Part shown: positions 9,124 to 16,879 of the stretch, one piece after another
Position numbering within the stretch: position 1 is the first letter of the stretch
Layout: every line of letters starts with the position of its first letter
Source: an uncultured Saprospiraceae bacterium
GTDB taxonomy: Bacteria; Bacteroidota; Bacteroidia; Chitinophagales; Saprospiraceae
Direction: 5' to 3'
Length of the DNA: 39,966 nucleotides
Assembly: GCA_937923345.1 (NCBI GenBank)
Contig: CAKZVJ010000148.1
Coordinates: 1 to 39,966, forward strand
Notes under the pieces: model-generated
What the model saw: the letters and a program-made list of their open reading frames with translations, nothing else
Databases searched by the model: none
What the model was told of the DNA's origin: nothing
Made by a program: the position numbers and the translations under genes

Positions 9124-10038
9124 ATGAGATTAATAAGTGTACTAATTATTTTAATTTGCTGTACATGCGCAAATTGTCAAACTGAGTTTACAATAGATAC
9201 AAATTTTGGAGTACTAAACGGAGTTGTAGTAGGAGAAGGAGAGCCTCTTTTGTTTTTAAATGGTGGTCCCGGATTCCCTAGAATTGGCTATATGGATACT
9301 GTTAATCAGTTGGCAAAAAATAGGAAAGTCATAATCTTTGACCAAAGAGGGACAGGAAAATCAATACTTGATTCCCTCACTGTTGAGACAGTTAATCTGC
9401 ATGAAATGATTAAAGATATTGAGCGGTGTCGAACGTACTTAGGTATTGATAGATGGGATGTATTGGGCAATTCATTTGGTGGAGCCTATGCCTTATTATA
9501 CGCAATGGAATATCCTGAAATGGTGAATAAATTGATTTTAAGCGCCACATTTGACATTAGTAGATATAATACGAAAGATGACTTTTTACATTTTCCAGAC
9601 GTTGAAATTCAGGATAGGTTGCCAGAGGAGAAGAAGATACTTGAAGTTATGAACCATGTAAAAGATCGAAACCATTATTATAGATTAAGGCATGCTGTAA
9701 ATGCAAGACACTACGTATTCAATGAGGATAATATTAAAACTGCTATGTACTGGTTTCTGAATAAATCTGATGGAAATTCGGATGTGAGTAAATTGGTCAC
9801 AAAAAGCATGAGAAAGATAGAAAGTGTAAAGAAAAGAATTAAAGAATACCAAGGGAGTGTATTATTAATAAGAGGAAAATATGATTTTATTAAGGAGCAT
9901 AGTATGCTCAGTCTTCATAGAAAATTGGATAATTCACAGTATTTAATTTTAGAGAAATCTGGTCATATGATTTGGTTAGAACAGAATGAAAGAGTACTGA
10001 AAGAGGTTGATAACTTTTTGAATATGGGAGGGTCATAG
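9124..10038 (+). CDS. Secreted alpha/beta hydrolase, proline-iminopeptidase-like (S33)
   Basis: This alpha/beta-hydrolase has about 304 residues. I chose the ATG at 9124 over the GTG at 9109 because it starts a signal peptide at once (MRLISVLIILICCTC). The oxyanion segment NGGPG (about 46-50) and DQRGTGKS (73-80) are typical of the proline iminopeptidase/S33 group. The nucleophile elbow GNSFGG gives Ser117, GKYDF gives Asp254 and KSGHM gives His281, so the triad is complete. The cap region (about 150-235) is rather short. It should cleave N-terminal proline or another small acyl or ester substrate in the periplasm; the substrate cannot be read from sequence. Confidence 0.85.
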   Translation: MRLISVLIILICCTCANCQTEFTIDTNFGVLNGVVVGEGEPLLFLNGGPGFPRIGYMDTVNQLAKNRKVIIFDQRGTGKSILDSLTVETVNLHEMIKDIERCRTYLGIDRWDVLGNSFGGAYALLYAMEYPEMVNKLILSATFDISRYNTKDDFLHFPDVEIQDRLPEEKKILEVMNHVKDRNHYYRLRHAVNARHYVFNEDNIKTAMYWFLNKSDGNSDVSKLVTKSMRKIESVKKRIKEYQGSVLLIRGKYDFIKEHSMLSLHRKLDNSQYLILEKSGHMIWLEQNERVLKEVDNFLNMGGS

Positions 10039-10106
10039 GTTTTGATGAGTTTTCTACTGTACATAATATGATTGCTGTATTGAAGCAAGTGACGAAATAA
10101 AAACTA

Positions 10107-11165
10107 TTGCGCTATTATAAACAAATTGATACATTAAGATTCTTTGCCGCGCTAGGAGTGCTAGTTGCTCATTGGTTACATTTTATACCATGGATTGACA
10201 GATTGAAGTTAGGCTTTATAGGAGTAGATTTGTTTTTTGTGATTAGTGGTTTCCTTATTTCTCACCAACTCTTAAAGTTAAAAGATAAAACGCAACACAG
10301 TAAGACCAGTCTAGTAAAAGCATTATTTTCTTTTTTAACCAGAAGGAGCCTTAGGATATTTCCCTTATACTATTTTGTCTTGATACTGGCTACCATTTTT
10401 AATCAAGGAGAGATACGCGAGGCCTTTGTATTTAATTTTACCTATACCAGTAATTTTTATTTTATACAAGTACAGAAGTAGAATAGTATCTTTTCCCATT
10501 TTTGGTCTTTATCTGTCGAGGAGCATTTTTACCTAGTATGGCCTGTCCTGCTTTTGCTCATGCGTCGTTCTCTATTACCTTTTCTGATTCTTAGCATAGC
10601 TTCTTTTTCTCTTGCTTTTCGGCATTTGTCATTTATAAGTACGTCAGACTATTTTACGGTCTATATACATACATTTTCTTGCTTGGACTTATTCATGTTT
10701 GGTGCTCTGCTCGCTTACTTCTTGCATCGTGATGAGGCACAGTTCCTGAGATTTTTCTCCGATAAACGCATTAGGACTTTTATCTCTGTAGGATTGATAA
10801 TTGTTTATGCTTCTTTGCTGATTTTTCATACAGAAAGTACATATGTTTGGGTATTTTTTAGGTCTATTTTTGGTGTATTATGTGCGGGCTTTATTGCATT
10901 GCTTGTGGTGGGCTTTAAAGGTGGAATTGGTCTTATGTTTGAATACAAATACTTGGTATATGGAGGTAAGCTATCCTATGCTGTCTATTTGCTGCATAAT
11001 TTTGTGCCTGGCATGCTGATCGAAATTAAGAAACTAGAATTCCCTATATTTATTGAATTTATGATTTACTTTATTGCCACTATCCTTATGAGTATGCTAC
11101 TGCATAAATTTGTGGAATCTCCAATTAGAAAGTGGAGTAAAGGCTTCAAGATTATAAATAATTGA
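10107..11165 (+). pseudogene. Acyltransferase-3 family protein gene interrupted by one in-frame TAG
   Basis: The two halves lie in the same frame with only a TAG at 10479-10481 (codon 125) between them. The first half begins at TTG 10107 (a TAA sits just upstream in frame) with the classic start KQIDTLRFFAALGVLVAHW, then GVDLFFVISGFLIS and RRSLRIFPLYY. Just after the TAG comes the family hallmark HFWSLSVEEHFYLVWP, then further membrane helices, ending near KFVESPIRKW. If the TAG were sense, the protein would have 352 residues, normal for O-acyltransferases such as OafA relatives that acetylate or acylate surface glycans. There is no frameshift or other decay, so this is either a very recent nonsense mutation or a sequencing error. 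Confidence 0.88.
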
Positions 11166-11180
11166 GCTGTATTTAACAAT

Positions 11181-11477
11181 ATGATGAAGAGACTAATTGC
11201 CACATTTACTATTGCATTTTCTGTGCTTCTGAGCTGTACCGATGGTATACTGAGAGGGAGAGAGGAGAAGTCAATAGATCAGAAAACATATTTGGTTGTA
11301 GTAGATGATAACGGTGGGGGATGTGGTCCTATTTACGTTGATGGAGCAATATGGAACTATGCGATTAACGAAAAAGGTGAAATAGATGCAGGAGAACATA
11401 CGATAACCTGTGGAGGGACGATTGGCTTTAGTATTAAGAAAGGGACTATATTTTATTTTGATTATTGGGGCCCTTAG
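11181..11477 (+). CDS. Small hypothetical lipoprotein
   Basis: This 98-residue lipoprotein has the signal MMKRLIATFTIAFSVLLSC, with Cys19 in a good lipobox (LLSC). The mature part has a glycine cluster (DNGGGCGP) and a second TCGG motif, so two cysteines could pair. It starts 15 bases after the acyltransferase gene and is probably transcribed with it. I recognise no family. The 239-base gap that follows contains no gene, only a small hairpin at 11573-11591. Confidence 0.65.
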   Translation: MMKRLIATFTIAFSVLLSCTDGILRGREEKSIDQKTYLVVVDDNGGGCGPIYVDGAIWNYAINEKGEIDAGEHTITCGGTIGFSIKKGTIFYFDYWGP

Positions 11478-11572
11478 GGTTTTGTTATTTTATAGGCTTA
11501 TTGTAGAGCACGAATCATAATATTTCTGAACATCCCTAAAAACAGAGCGCAACTGGTGTTTAAGTCAAGAAG

Positions 11573-11591
11573 CTTCGATTTTTTTCTGAAG
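11573..11591 (+). repeat. Small hairpin with GATTTTTTTCT loop (copy 1)
   Basis: CTTC (11573-11576) pairs with GAAG (11588-11591) around the loop GATTTTTTTCT. The same loop with a different stem (CCC/GGG) recurs at 13554-13570, and a shortened form (GATTTTCGT) at 23346-23360. Confidence 0.4.
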
Positions 11592-11716
11592 TGATAAGAA
11601 CAGGGGAAGTATTAAACAATTAGCTTGGAAATTTGTCTTAGCTGGTTTACAATAGCGTGTGCCTATTTTTACATAAAATAAGTATACAACTAGTTAACCC
11701 CCAAATTATTTAAACA

Positions 11717-12538
11717 TTGATAGATTTTGAAAGAGTCCAGCGATTTAGAGATGAAAGCTTACTAAGGGTAAAAGGAGGCTTTCTGTCTGATATTCAAGAC
11801 TATGATGCAAGGTTTAAGGAAGTAGAAAGAGGTATGATGGGTACTAACAAATTTCTTACTGAATTCGACCTTGTTCAAAAAAAGATTGTAAATAAAGTGA
11901 ATATTTTCAATTGTCTAGGGTACCAAGACGAAGAATTTACTCTTGCAGCTATAAATAACTGCAAAAAATCGGATGTGCATATTGTCCATGAAGACGATAT
12001 AAAACACAAAGTCAGATACGATAACCTAACTTACAGTCTAATTACCAAATCATATGAGTTTAAGGCACTTAAAGATTACTACAAACTGGCGTTCAGAGTA
12101 AAGCATAAAAGTGGTAAAGTGTTAAAGGTGGAAAGATCATCCTATTTGTTCAGAGTAACAAATGAAGGGCAGCCAATATCCCAGCTAAGTACATGGGAAG
12201 TATCAGAGAATCCTTTGCCTTTTGTTTCACTTTCATTTTATTCGTCCAACTACAGTATTATTATGAGAGATCTCTATGAAATGAACGCTCTAGAGCTAAA
12301 ACTGAAGTTTACTCCTAAGGAAAAAGAGATTTTGGAGTTGAAAGATAATCAATACAACAACAAGGAAATTCAGGAGGCGCTGAAGTCGAATAGCATCAGA
12401 ACTGTAGAAAAACACATTGAAAACATTATTAAAAAAGTGAAAATCTCCTTTTTAGAAAGAGGTGAATCTATTCCTATTAATTCAATTAGAGAGGTTTTGC
12501 ATGTTTCTAAGAAGTTTGGTCTCTATCCTTTTTATTAA
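11717..12538 (+). CDS. PAS-like/LuxR-type transcriptional regulator
   Basis: This 273-residue regulator starts at TTG 11717, with an in-frame TAA two codons upstream. The first in-frame ATGs fall at residues 40-41, so a shorter form is possible. Residues about 45-165 look like a PAS sensor fold, with NCLGYQDEEF and VHEDDIKHK resembling the PAS_3 pattern GY..EE... and .HPDD. The C-terminus (198-244) is a LuxR helix-turn-helix: FTPKEKEILELK, NNKEIQEAL and RTVEKHIENIIKKVKI. Such PAS-LuxR proteins are common orphan regulators in Bacteroidota. An inverted repeat follows the stop directly and may be an autoregulatory or 3' structure. The ligand and targets are unknown. Confidence 0.82.
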   Translation: MIDFERVQRFRDESLLRVKGGFLSDIQDYDARFKEVERGMMGTNKFLTEFDLVQKKIVNKVNIFNCLGYQDEEFTLAAINNCKKSDVHIVHEDDIKHKVRYDNLTYSLITKSYEFKALKDYYKLAFRVKHKSGKVLKVERSSYLFRVTNEGQPISQLSTWEVSENPLPFVSLSFYSSNYSIIMRDLYEMNALELKLKFTPKEKEILELKDNQYNNKEIQEALKSNSIRTVEKHIENIIKKVKISFLERGESIPINSIREVLHVSKKFGLYPFY

Positions 12539-12546
12539 ATACTAGC

Positions 12547-12591
12547 ATTAAAATACGTAATAATACGTATACGGTAATTACGTATTTTAAT
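12547..12591. repeat. 15-bp inverted repeat downstream of the LuxR-type gene
   Basis: The arms 12547-12561 and 12577-12591 are perfect reverse complements (core TTAAAATACGTAAT) around a 15-base spacer that itself contains TACGTAT. It begins 9 bases after the stop codon. No T-run follows, so it is more operator-like than terminator-like, though a weak terminator is possible. Confidence 0.75.
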
Positions 12592-13047
12592 TGTATTCAA
12601 TTTGTAGCAATTTTGCATCAGCAAAAAACGTAAATTGCTAGAGAAAAATTCTTTAGCAAAGTGTATTGTGTACTTGTTGATAGTATAAATTCTTACGGAG
12701 AGTTATTGGCTAATCCCAAAAAACGGCTGATCAAAATTTAGGCGAAATAAATACAAAGATCAAAGTAACCTTGACAGTAAATGGATTATGCAAATCATAC
12801 TTGAATACAAACACGACAAGTCAATTGCTGATTTAGTGAACTATCAGATGGCAGAAACTTTTTCTATCTAAGAATCGAGTTTATTCACATATGTTAAAAT
12901 GGAACAAAAAGCTAAAGCTGTAAAAACTGAAATGCTTTTCTATCCAAGTGAAATTCTACTATTTTAAATGGGCATATGCACAATTATGCAATGCTAACCG
13001 ATATTAGAAAGTAACGCCTTCTTTTAGTTCACAATTCAGCAAAATCA
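12592..13047. other. Intergenic stretch with no supported gene
   Basis: The AT-rich gap between convergent genes holds only very short frames. A 27-codon frame at 12788-12871 starts MQIILEYKHDKS and could be a decayed antitoxin-like remnant, but nothing else supports it. No RNA gene or mobile element is visible. Confidence 0.5.
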
Positions 13048-13398
13048 CTAGTGCATTCGTCTTAAAATCATCGTACATACAAGATGAATAACATAAATCA
13101 ACAATCCATATAGTGTGGTGATTAACGAAATCTTTAAACCGCCTGCTAAGATGGATGGAGATATTCCTTGCGCATTCTCAATAATAGAAAAGGCGGTGTA
13201 AAGTCCAATCAATTGGAAAAATATTCCAACAACTAATCCTAATGTACCTAAAGATTTTAACCATTGTAGTGATTGATTGATTTGTTTCTCTTCACCTTTC
13301 TTTATCAATGTCATGATAAATATGGCTACCAGGGAAAGTAGAATAAGGCTAAGTATACCCATCGCTAATGGGCCACCTTCTGAAAACAAATTAAGCAT
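13048..13398 (-). CDS. Short MotA/TolQ/ExbB-like channel protein
   Basis: This 116-residue protein has three membrane helices at about 11-32, 51-70 and 84-110. The stretch SILAGGLKISLITTLYGLLIYVI (residues about 82-104, split by position here) is the conserved last-helix pattern of MotA/TolQ/ExbB proton channels. Small stand-alone versions of about 120 residues occur in Bacteroidota, so the length need not mean truncation. No ExbD/TolR-like partner lies beside it, so what it would power is unclear. Confidence 0.72.
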   Translation of the reverse strand: MLNLFSEGGPLAMGILSLILLSLVAIFIMTLIKKGEEKQINQSLQWLKSLGTLGLVVGIFFQLIGLYTAFSIIENAQGISPSILAGGLKISLITTLYGLLIYVIHLVCTMILRRMH

Positions 13399-13699
13399 AG
13401 TTTAAAAATTTAGTAGAGAATCTGAGTCTCCAAATGTCAAAATAATATCACACCTCAAATGTAAGCCTAAATTTTCGTCCTAAGCAAGGTAGAATCCACT
13501 CTTTATTCTGTAGGAATGTTCAGAAGTAAGAAAAGAACCCCGGCAGCGCTTGTCCCGATTTTTTTCTGGGGGATACACATCAAAAAAATGCCATCCAAAA
13601 TACTAATACAACCAATATCTATAACAATTAACTCATTACACTGATATGAATCAGATATCCATCGGCTGTATTTGCAAAAGGGAGATTTTTTTGTCAAAA
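13399..13699. other. Intergenic region with repeated 15-mer/hairpin
   Basis: No credible gene is present. The block GCTTGTCCCGATTTT at 13548-13562 recurs at 23340-23354, and both copies continue with a similar TGGGGG..CACATC segment. The CCC...GGG arms here flank the GATTTTTTTCT loop also seen at 11573-11591. A 64-codon minus-strand frame runs across this repeat and looks fortuitous. Confidence 0.5.
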
Positions 13700-13725
13700 A
13701 GAGTAATTTTTGTGGGATTTACTCT
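13691..13725 (-). terminator. Probable terminator of the efflux operon
   Basis: On the minus strand AGAGTAA (13725-13719, including the stop codon of the outer-membrane factor gene) can pair with TTACTCT (13706-13700). A T-run follows at once. The 7-bp stem is modest and the 12-base loop is A-rich. Confidence 0.5.
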
Positions 13726-15113
13726 TGACCTAATTTTAAATAATACAATTCACTAAATACCATACCTAGAGAATGATAACTCTTTATGAGCTCAATCTGT
13801 GCCTCAAGGAGCTTCCTTTCTCTACTATTCAGCAAAAATATTGAAGATTCTCCAAGGCTGAATTTTAATACTTCTGCATTATATAATAGCTGACTATTGG
13901 CTAGCTTTTCGTTCGCTACATCCAGAATATTATTTTGAATATTTTCTCTAGACACCAAACCCACATATTTATTGTTGAGTCGTCCTAAGTATTCCACCTT
14001 ATCTAGTGCATTTTGTTCAGTCAAAGCTTCATTGATCCTAATCTGACCCTTGGTTTTTCGATTAATAATTGGATATTGAAAAGTAACGCCATATTTATAA
14101 TCGTTTAACGTAAATGTGGGATCTAAATCTACTTTTCCCAAATTTATTATGGTATTATATTTTAAGTCTAATTGAGGTTTTAGATTTTCTTTTTCTAATC
14201 TAGTATCTAAATTTATAGTCTCTATTTCATTTTCAATTTTAGCAATTAGCGGGTCTTCTATAAAATCAGGATTGACGATGATAGACATTTCTCTTAATAA
14301 ACTGGTTAGTTCCTGCAGTGCCATAGGCACTACTACGCTATTTATTTGTAACGGGTCGCCATTGTCATTCCATATAAACAGACTTAATTTTTCTTTCGCT
14401 TTTATTAGATTGTTTCTTGATTCTAAGCGCAATTTTTCAGCAGAGTTTAAATTGAGTCTTGACTCCAAGGTGTCTATAGCGGGTATATCCCCGTTTTCGT
14501 AAAGCTGAATTACATTCAAGTGTCTGTCAAAAATTAAATCCAAAAATTCATTGCTGATATCTAGGGTGTTGTTTTTTGAAGCCCAATCCAAATAAGTATT
14601 GATGGATTGAAAAATAATTTCCCTTGTGATTATCTCCCTCTCGATTAAATTTTTAAGACCTTTTATTTCAGCATTCTGGATATTGTATCTCTGTTCATCA
14701 AAAAGCAGTCCTCTTAGTATACTCAAATTTATAGTACCATACACCAAGCCATTTTGAGGGACGTTATTTTCATTATTCAAAAAGATACCATCATTTCTTT
14801 CATATCCAACAGAGAAGTCAATTGGTAAAACCGTAGGAATTTTCGCTTCAGATTGCCACACTGTAAAATAGTCTAAGTCGTCAAATTGCTTTCTATCAAT
14901 ATCTGAATATATCTTAGGATCTAAAGCGCCTTTTCCTTTCAGGATATTTGCTGTTGCAATTTCTTCATTAAGATTCGCCTTTTGTATCAAAGGATGATTT
15001 TTTGAAATCATCTCTAAGTAGGTATTTAAATATAGTGTATCATTAGCATGGGTACGCCCTGCAAATGCAAAGAAGAAAATTAATGTAATTAGATATGTAG
15101 TAAATATATTCAT
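13719..15113 (-). CDS. TolC-family outer-membrane efflux protein
   Basis: The ATG at 15113 gives 464 residues and opens with a clear signal peptide (MNIFTTYLITLIFFFAFAG). The frame is open for another 46 codons upstream, but that part overlaps the thioesterase gene and looks non-native. The start shares one base with the upstream stop (TAATG), so translation is coupled. The mature protein shows the outer-membrane-factor layout: two similar halves of long helices, with YLEMISKNHPLIQKANL at the front and beta-strand segments such as YGVTFQYPI. It should form the outer-membrane exit duct for the ABC/HlyD pair encoded upstream. It is the last gene of the operon. Confidence 0.88.
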   Translation of the reverse strand: MNIFTTYLITLIFFFAFAGRTHANDTLYLNTYLEMISKNHPLIQKANLNEEIATANILKGKGALDPKIYSDIDRKQFDDLDYFTVWQSEAKIPTVLPIDFSVGYERNDGIFLNNENNVPQNGLVYGTINLSILRGLLFDEQRYNIQNAEIKGLKNLIEREIITREIIFQSINTYLDWASKNNTLDISNEFLDLIFDRHLNVIQLYENGDIPAIDTLESRLNLNSAEKLRLESRNNLIKAKEKLSLFIWNDNGDPLQINSVVVPMALQELTSLLREMSIIVNPDFIEDPLIAKIENEIETINLDTRLEKENLKPQLDLKYNTIINLGKVDLDPTFTLNDYKYGVTFQYPIINRKTKGQIRINEALTEQNALDKVEYLGRLNNKYVGLVSRENIQNNILDVANEKLANSQLLYNAEVLKFSLGESSIFLLNSRERKLLEAQIELIKSYHSLGMVFSELYYLKLGQE

Positions 15114-15499
15114 TAAACTTGATTCTGAACATTCATGGTTTCTATTGTTTTTCCATGAGGTACGGGTTTTTCTTCCGCATCTATTTTTACAAATACTATC
15201 TTTTCTATAGCTATGATAGCTTTCTTTGTAAATACGTTTCTGACAATACATGAGAAAGTAATACTAGTACGCCCAATGGCTTTAAACTCCAATCCTATTT
15301 CAATGACATCTCCCTGTTTGGCAGAACTTACAAAGTCTATCTCAGATATGAATTTTGTCACTACTTGCTTTGAGTCAAGCTTAGTCATCGCATAGATACC
15401 TGCTTCTTCATCTATCCATTTGAGTAAGGCACCACCAAATAGGGAGTTATTTGCATTTAAATCTCCAGGTTTTATAAGCTTTCTACTGTAGAACTTCAT
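15113..15499 (-). CDS. Hotdog-fold acyl-CoA thioesterase (YciA/BACH-like)
   Basis: This 128-residue single-hotdog protein has the family pattern NANNSLFGGALLKWIDEEAG (residues 15-34). It includes the active-site Asp30 and the LFGG turn, followed by strand-rich segments (GDVIEIGLEFKAIGRTSITF). Family members are cytoplasmic and hydrolyse acyl-CoA. It begins on the base after the adaptor gene's stop and overlaps the TolC gene by one base, so it is firmly part of the export operon. That is unusual for a secretion system; it may supply or trim an acyl group on the exported molecule, or be a passenger. The family is secure, the role inferred. Confidence 0.87.
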   Translation of the reverse strand: MKFYSRKLIKPGDLNANNSLFGGALLKWIDEEAGIYAMTKLDSKQVVTKFISEIDFVSSAKQGDVIEIGLEFKAIGRTSITFSCIVRNVFTKKAIIAIEKIVFVKIDAEEKPVPHGKTIETMNVQNQV

Positions 15500-16870
15500 T
15501 TATTTTACTTTTCTAATGGGAGCCTTATTCTTCACTTTTTTTGTTTTACTAGGCTCGTAAAAATCAGGAGGAAAACCATTTAATTTTCTCCATAACTCAT
15601 AATAAACTCTGACATCATTTAGTAGTAAAAGTCCTCGCGCTCCTGATCCTATTCTAATTAAATCAGGCCATTCCTTTTCCTCATCATTCTCTATGACGAT
15701 TATCCTGTAATTTCCGTTTTCGCTAATGTCGTTATCAATAGCATATACCTCTCCAGAATAGGTTCCAAATGAATTGTTTGGCCATCCACTAAATACAATA
15801 GCAGGCCATCCATCAAATTGTAAACGAACCTGTTTACCTTCTTTAATCAAAGGCATATCTACTGGCTCCACGTAGAGTTCTACGGCACGCTGATATTCTG
15901 TAGGAACGATAGTAGCTATGTCATCTTGTGTTTTTAGAAACTCACCGATTCCATTCTTTAGTATTTTGGTAATACGACCTTTGATAGGCGAGGTTATAAC
16001 ATAAGCATTCTGTCTCTGCTGCAATTGATTATATTTCGACTGCAATTTGTTAGACTCTCCTTCCAAAGAAAATCGATACGAATTGGCCGACTGTATATCT
16101 GACTCTGTTTTAGCAATTTTTTGTTCATAGTCAGATAGGACAAAGCCTTTCTCCTGAACTAGGTTAAGCTTGTCATTTTGTAGTTTTGTTAATTTATTTT
16201 GTACAGATAGCAGTTTAGCCTCTGCTTCTCTATTGGATAGCTTCTTGGTTTCTAAGTCCGTCAGAGATTTTATTCCCTTTTTATACATTGTTTCCATTCT
16301 ATCCAATTGATTAGCGGCATTCTCCGCATAGGTTTGCGCAGCTATTAAATCTTGGTTTATAGAAGTGATTTCTATATCTATTTGCTGTTGTTTGATGTCT
16401 AGCTGTTGTATTTTTGTTTTTCTTAATTCTTTATACGCAACTAGTTGATCGGCAAGAAATTTTTGCTTCTCTGTATAGGCGTCTACAGATCTCAATTTGG
16501 CATCTTGCTGTACTTTGGTATTGGCTAACAAATCTGGATCAAGATACTCCGCCTTGGCCTCAGTAAGCCTCACTATTGTGTCGCCAATATTCACAAAATC
16601 TCCTTCTTTGACATACCACTTATCTATTTTTCCTCCGATTAAGGATTGTATATTTTGCGGTTTGTCATAGGGATTTAGCGTCGTTACAAAACCGTTAGAG
16701 CGAATGTTTTGAGTCCATGGTAGAAACATACTCAAAATAAATACAATAAAAAGACCTATCAATATATGCGGTAGTGCTCTTGATATTTTTCTATTCTCAA
16801 GATGCCTAAACGATTTATACTTAGAGCGATCGATGTATTTCGAAACCGAAGTATGTGTGATATTCAACAT
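15500..16870 (-). CDS. HlyD-family periplasmic adaptor
   Basis: This 456-residue membrane-fusion protein has a cytoplasmic N-tail, one membrane helix at about 32-52, and a split lipoyl domain. The first half (about 74-103) is IGGKIDKWYVKEGDFVNIGD and the second (about 295-325) is VITSPIKGRITKILKNGIGEF. A very long coiled-coil hairpin (about 120-290) rich in Gln/Lys/Leu lies between them. A beta-barrel follows (about 330-425). It lies between the ABC gene (9-base gap) and the thioesterase (no gap). It should bridge the ABC component and the TolC-like duct, as in type 1 secretion or RaxA-like systems. Confidence 0.9.
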   Translation of the reverse strand: MLNITHTSVSKYIDRSKYKSFRHLENRKISRALPHILIGLFIVFILSMFLPWTQNIRSNGFVTTLNPYDKPQNIQSLIGGKIDKWYVKEGDFVNIGDTIVRLTEAKAEYLDPDLLANTKVQQDAKLRSVDAYTEKQKFLADQLVAYKELRKTKIQQLDIKQQQIDIEITSINQDLIAAQTYAENAANQLDRMETMYKKGIKSLTDLETKKLSNREAEAKLLSVQNKLTKLQNDKLNLVQEKGFVLSDYEQKIAKTESDIQSANSYRFSLEGESNKLQSKYNQLQQRQNAYVITSPIKGRITKILKNGIGEFLKTQDDIATIVPTEYQRAVELYVEPVDMPLIKEGKQVRLQFDGWPAIVFSGWPNNSFGTYSGEVYAIDNDISENGNYRIIVIENDEEKEWPDLIRIGSGARGLLLLNDVRVYYELWRKLNGFPPDFYEPSKTKKVKNKAPIRKVK

Positions 16871-16879
16871 AACAATAAG

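Noticed and set aside
12788..12871. 27-codon frame beginning MQIILEYKHDKS
   Set aside because: Too short, isolated, with no partner toxin gene or conserved motif; kept only as a possible remnant.
13503..13697. 64-codon minus-strand frame downstream of the outer-membrane factor gene
   Set aside because: It runs through a repeated non-coding block and a terminator hairpin, has no recognisable domain and an odd composition.
15114..15251. 46-codon N-terminal extension of the TolC-like protein
   Set aside because: It overlaps the thioesterase gene in another frame and would bury the signal peptide; the ATG at 15113 is a better start.
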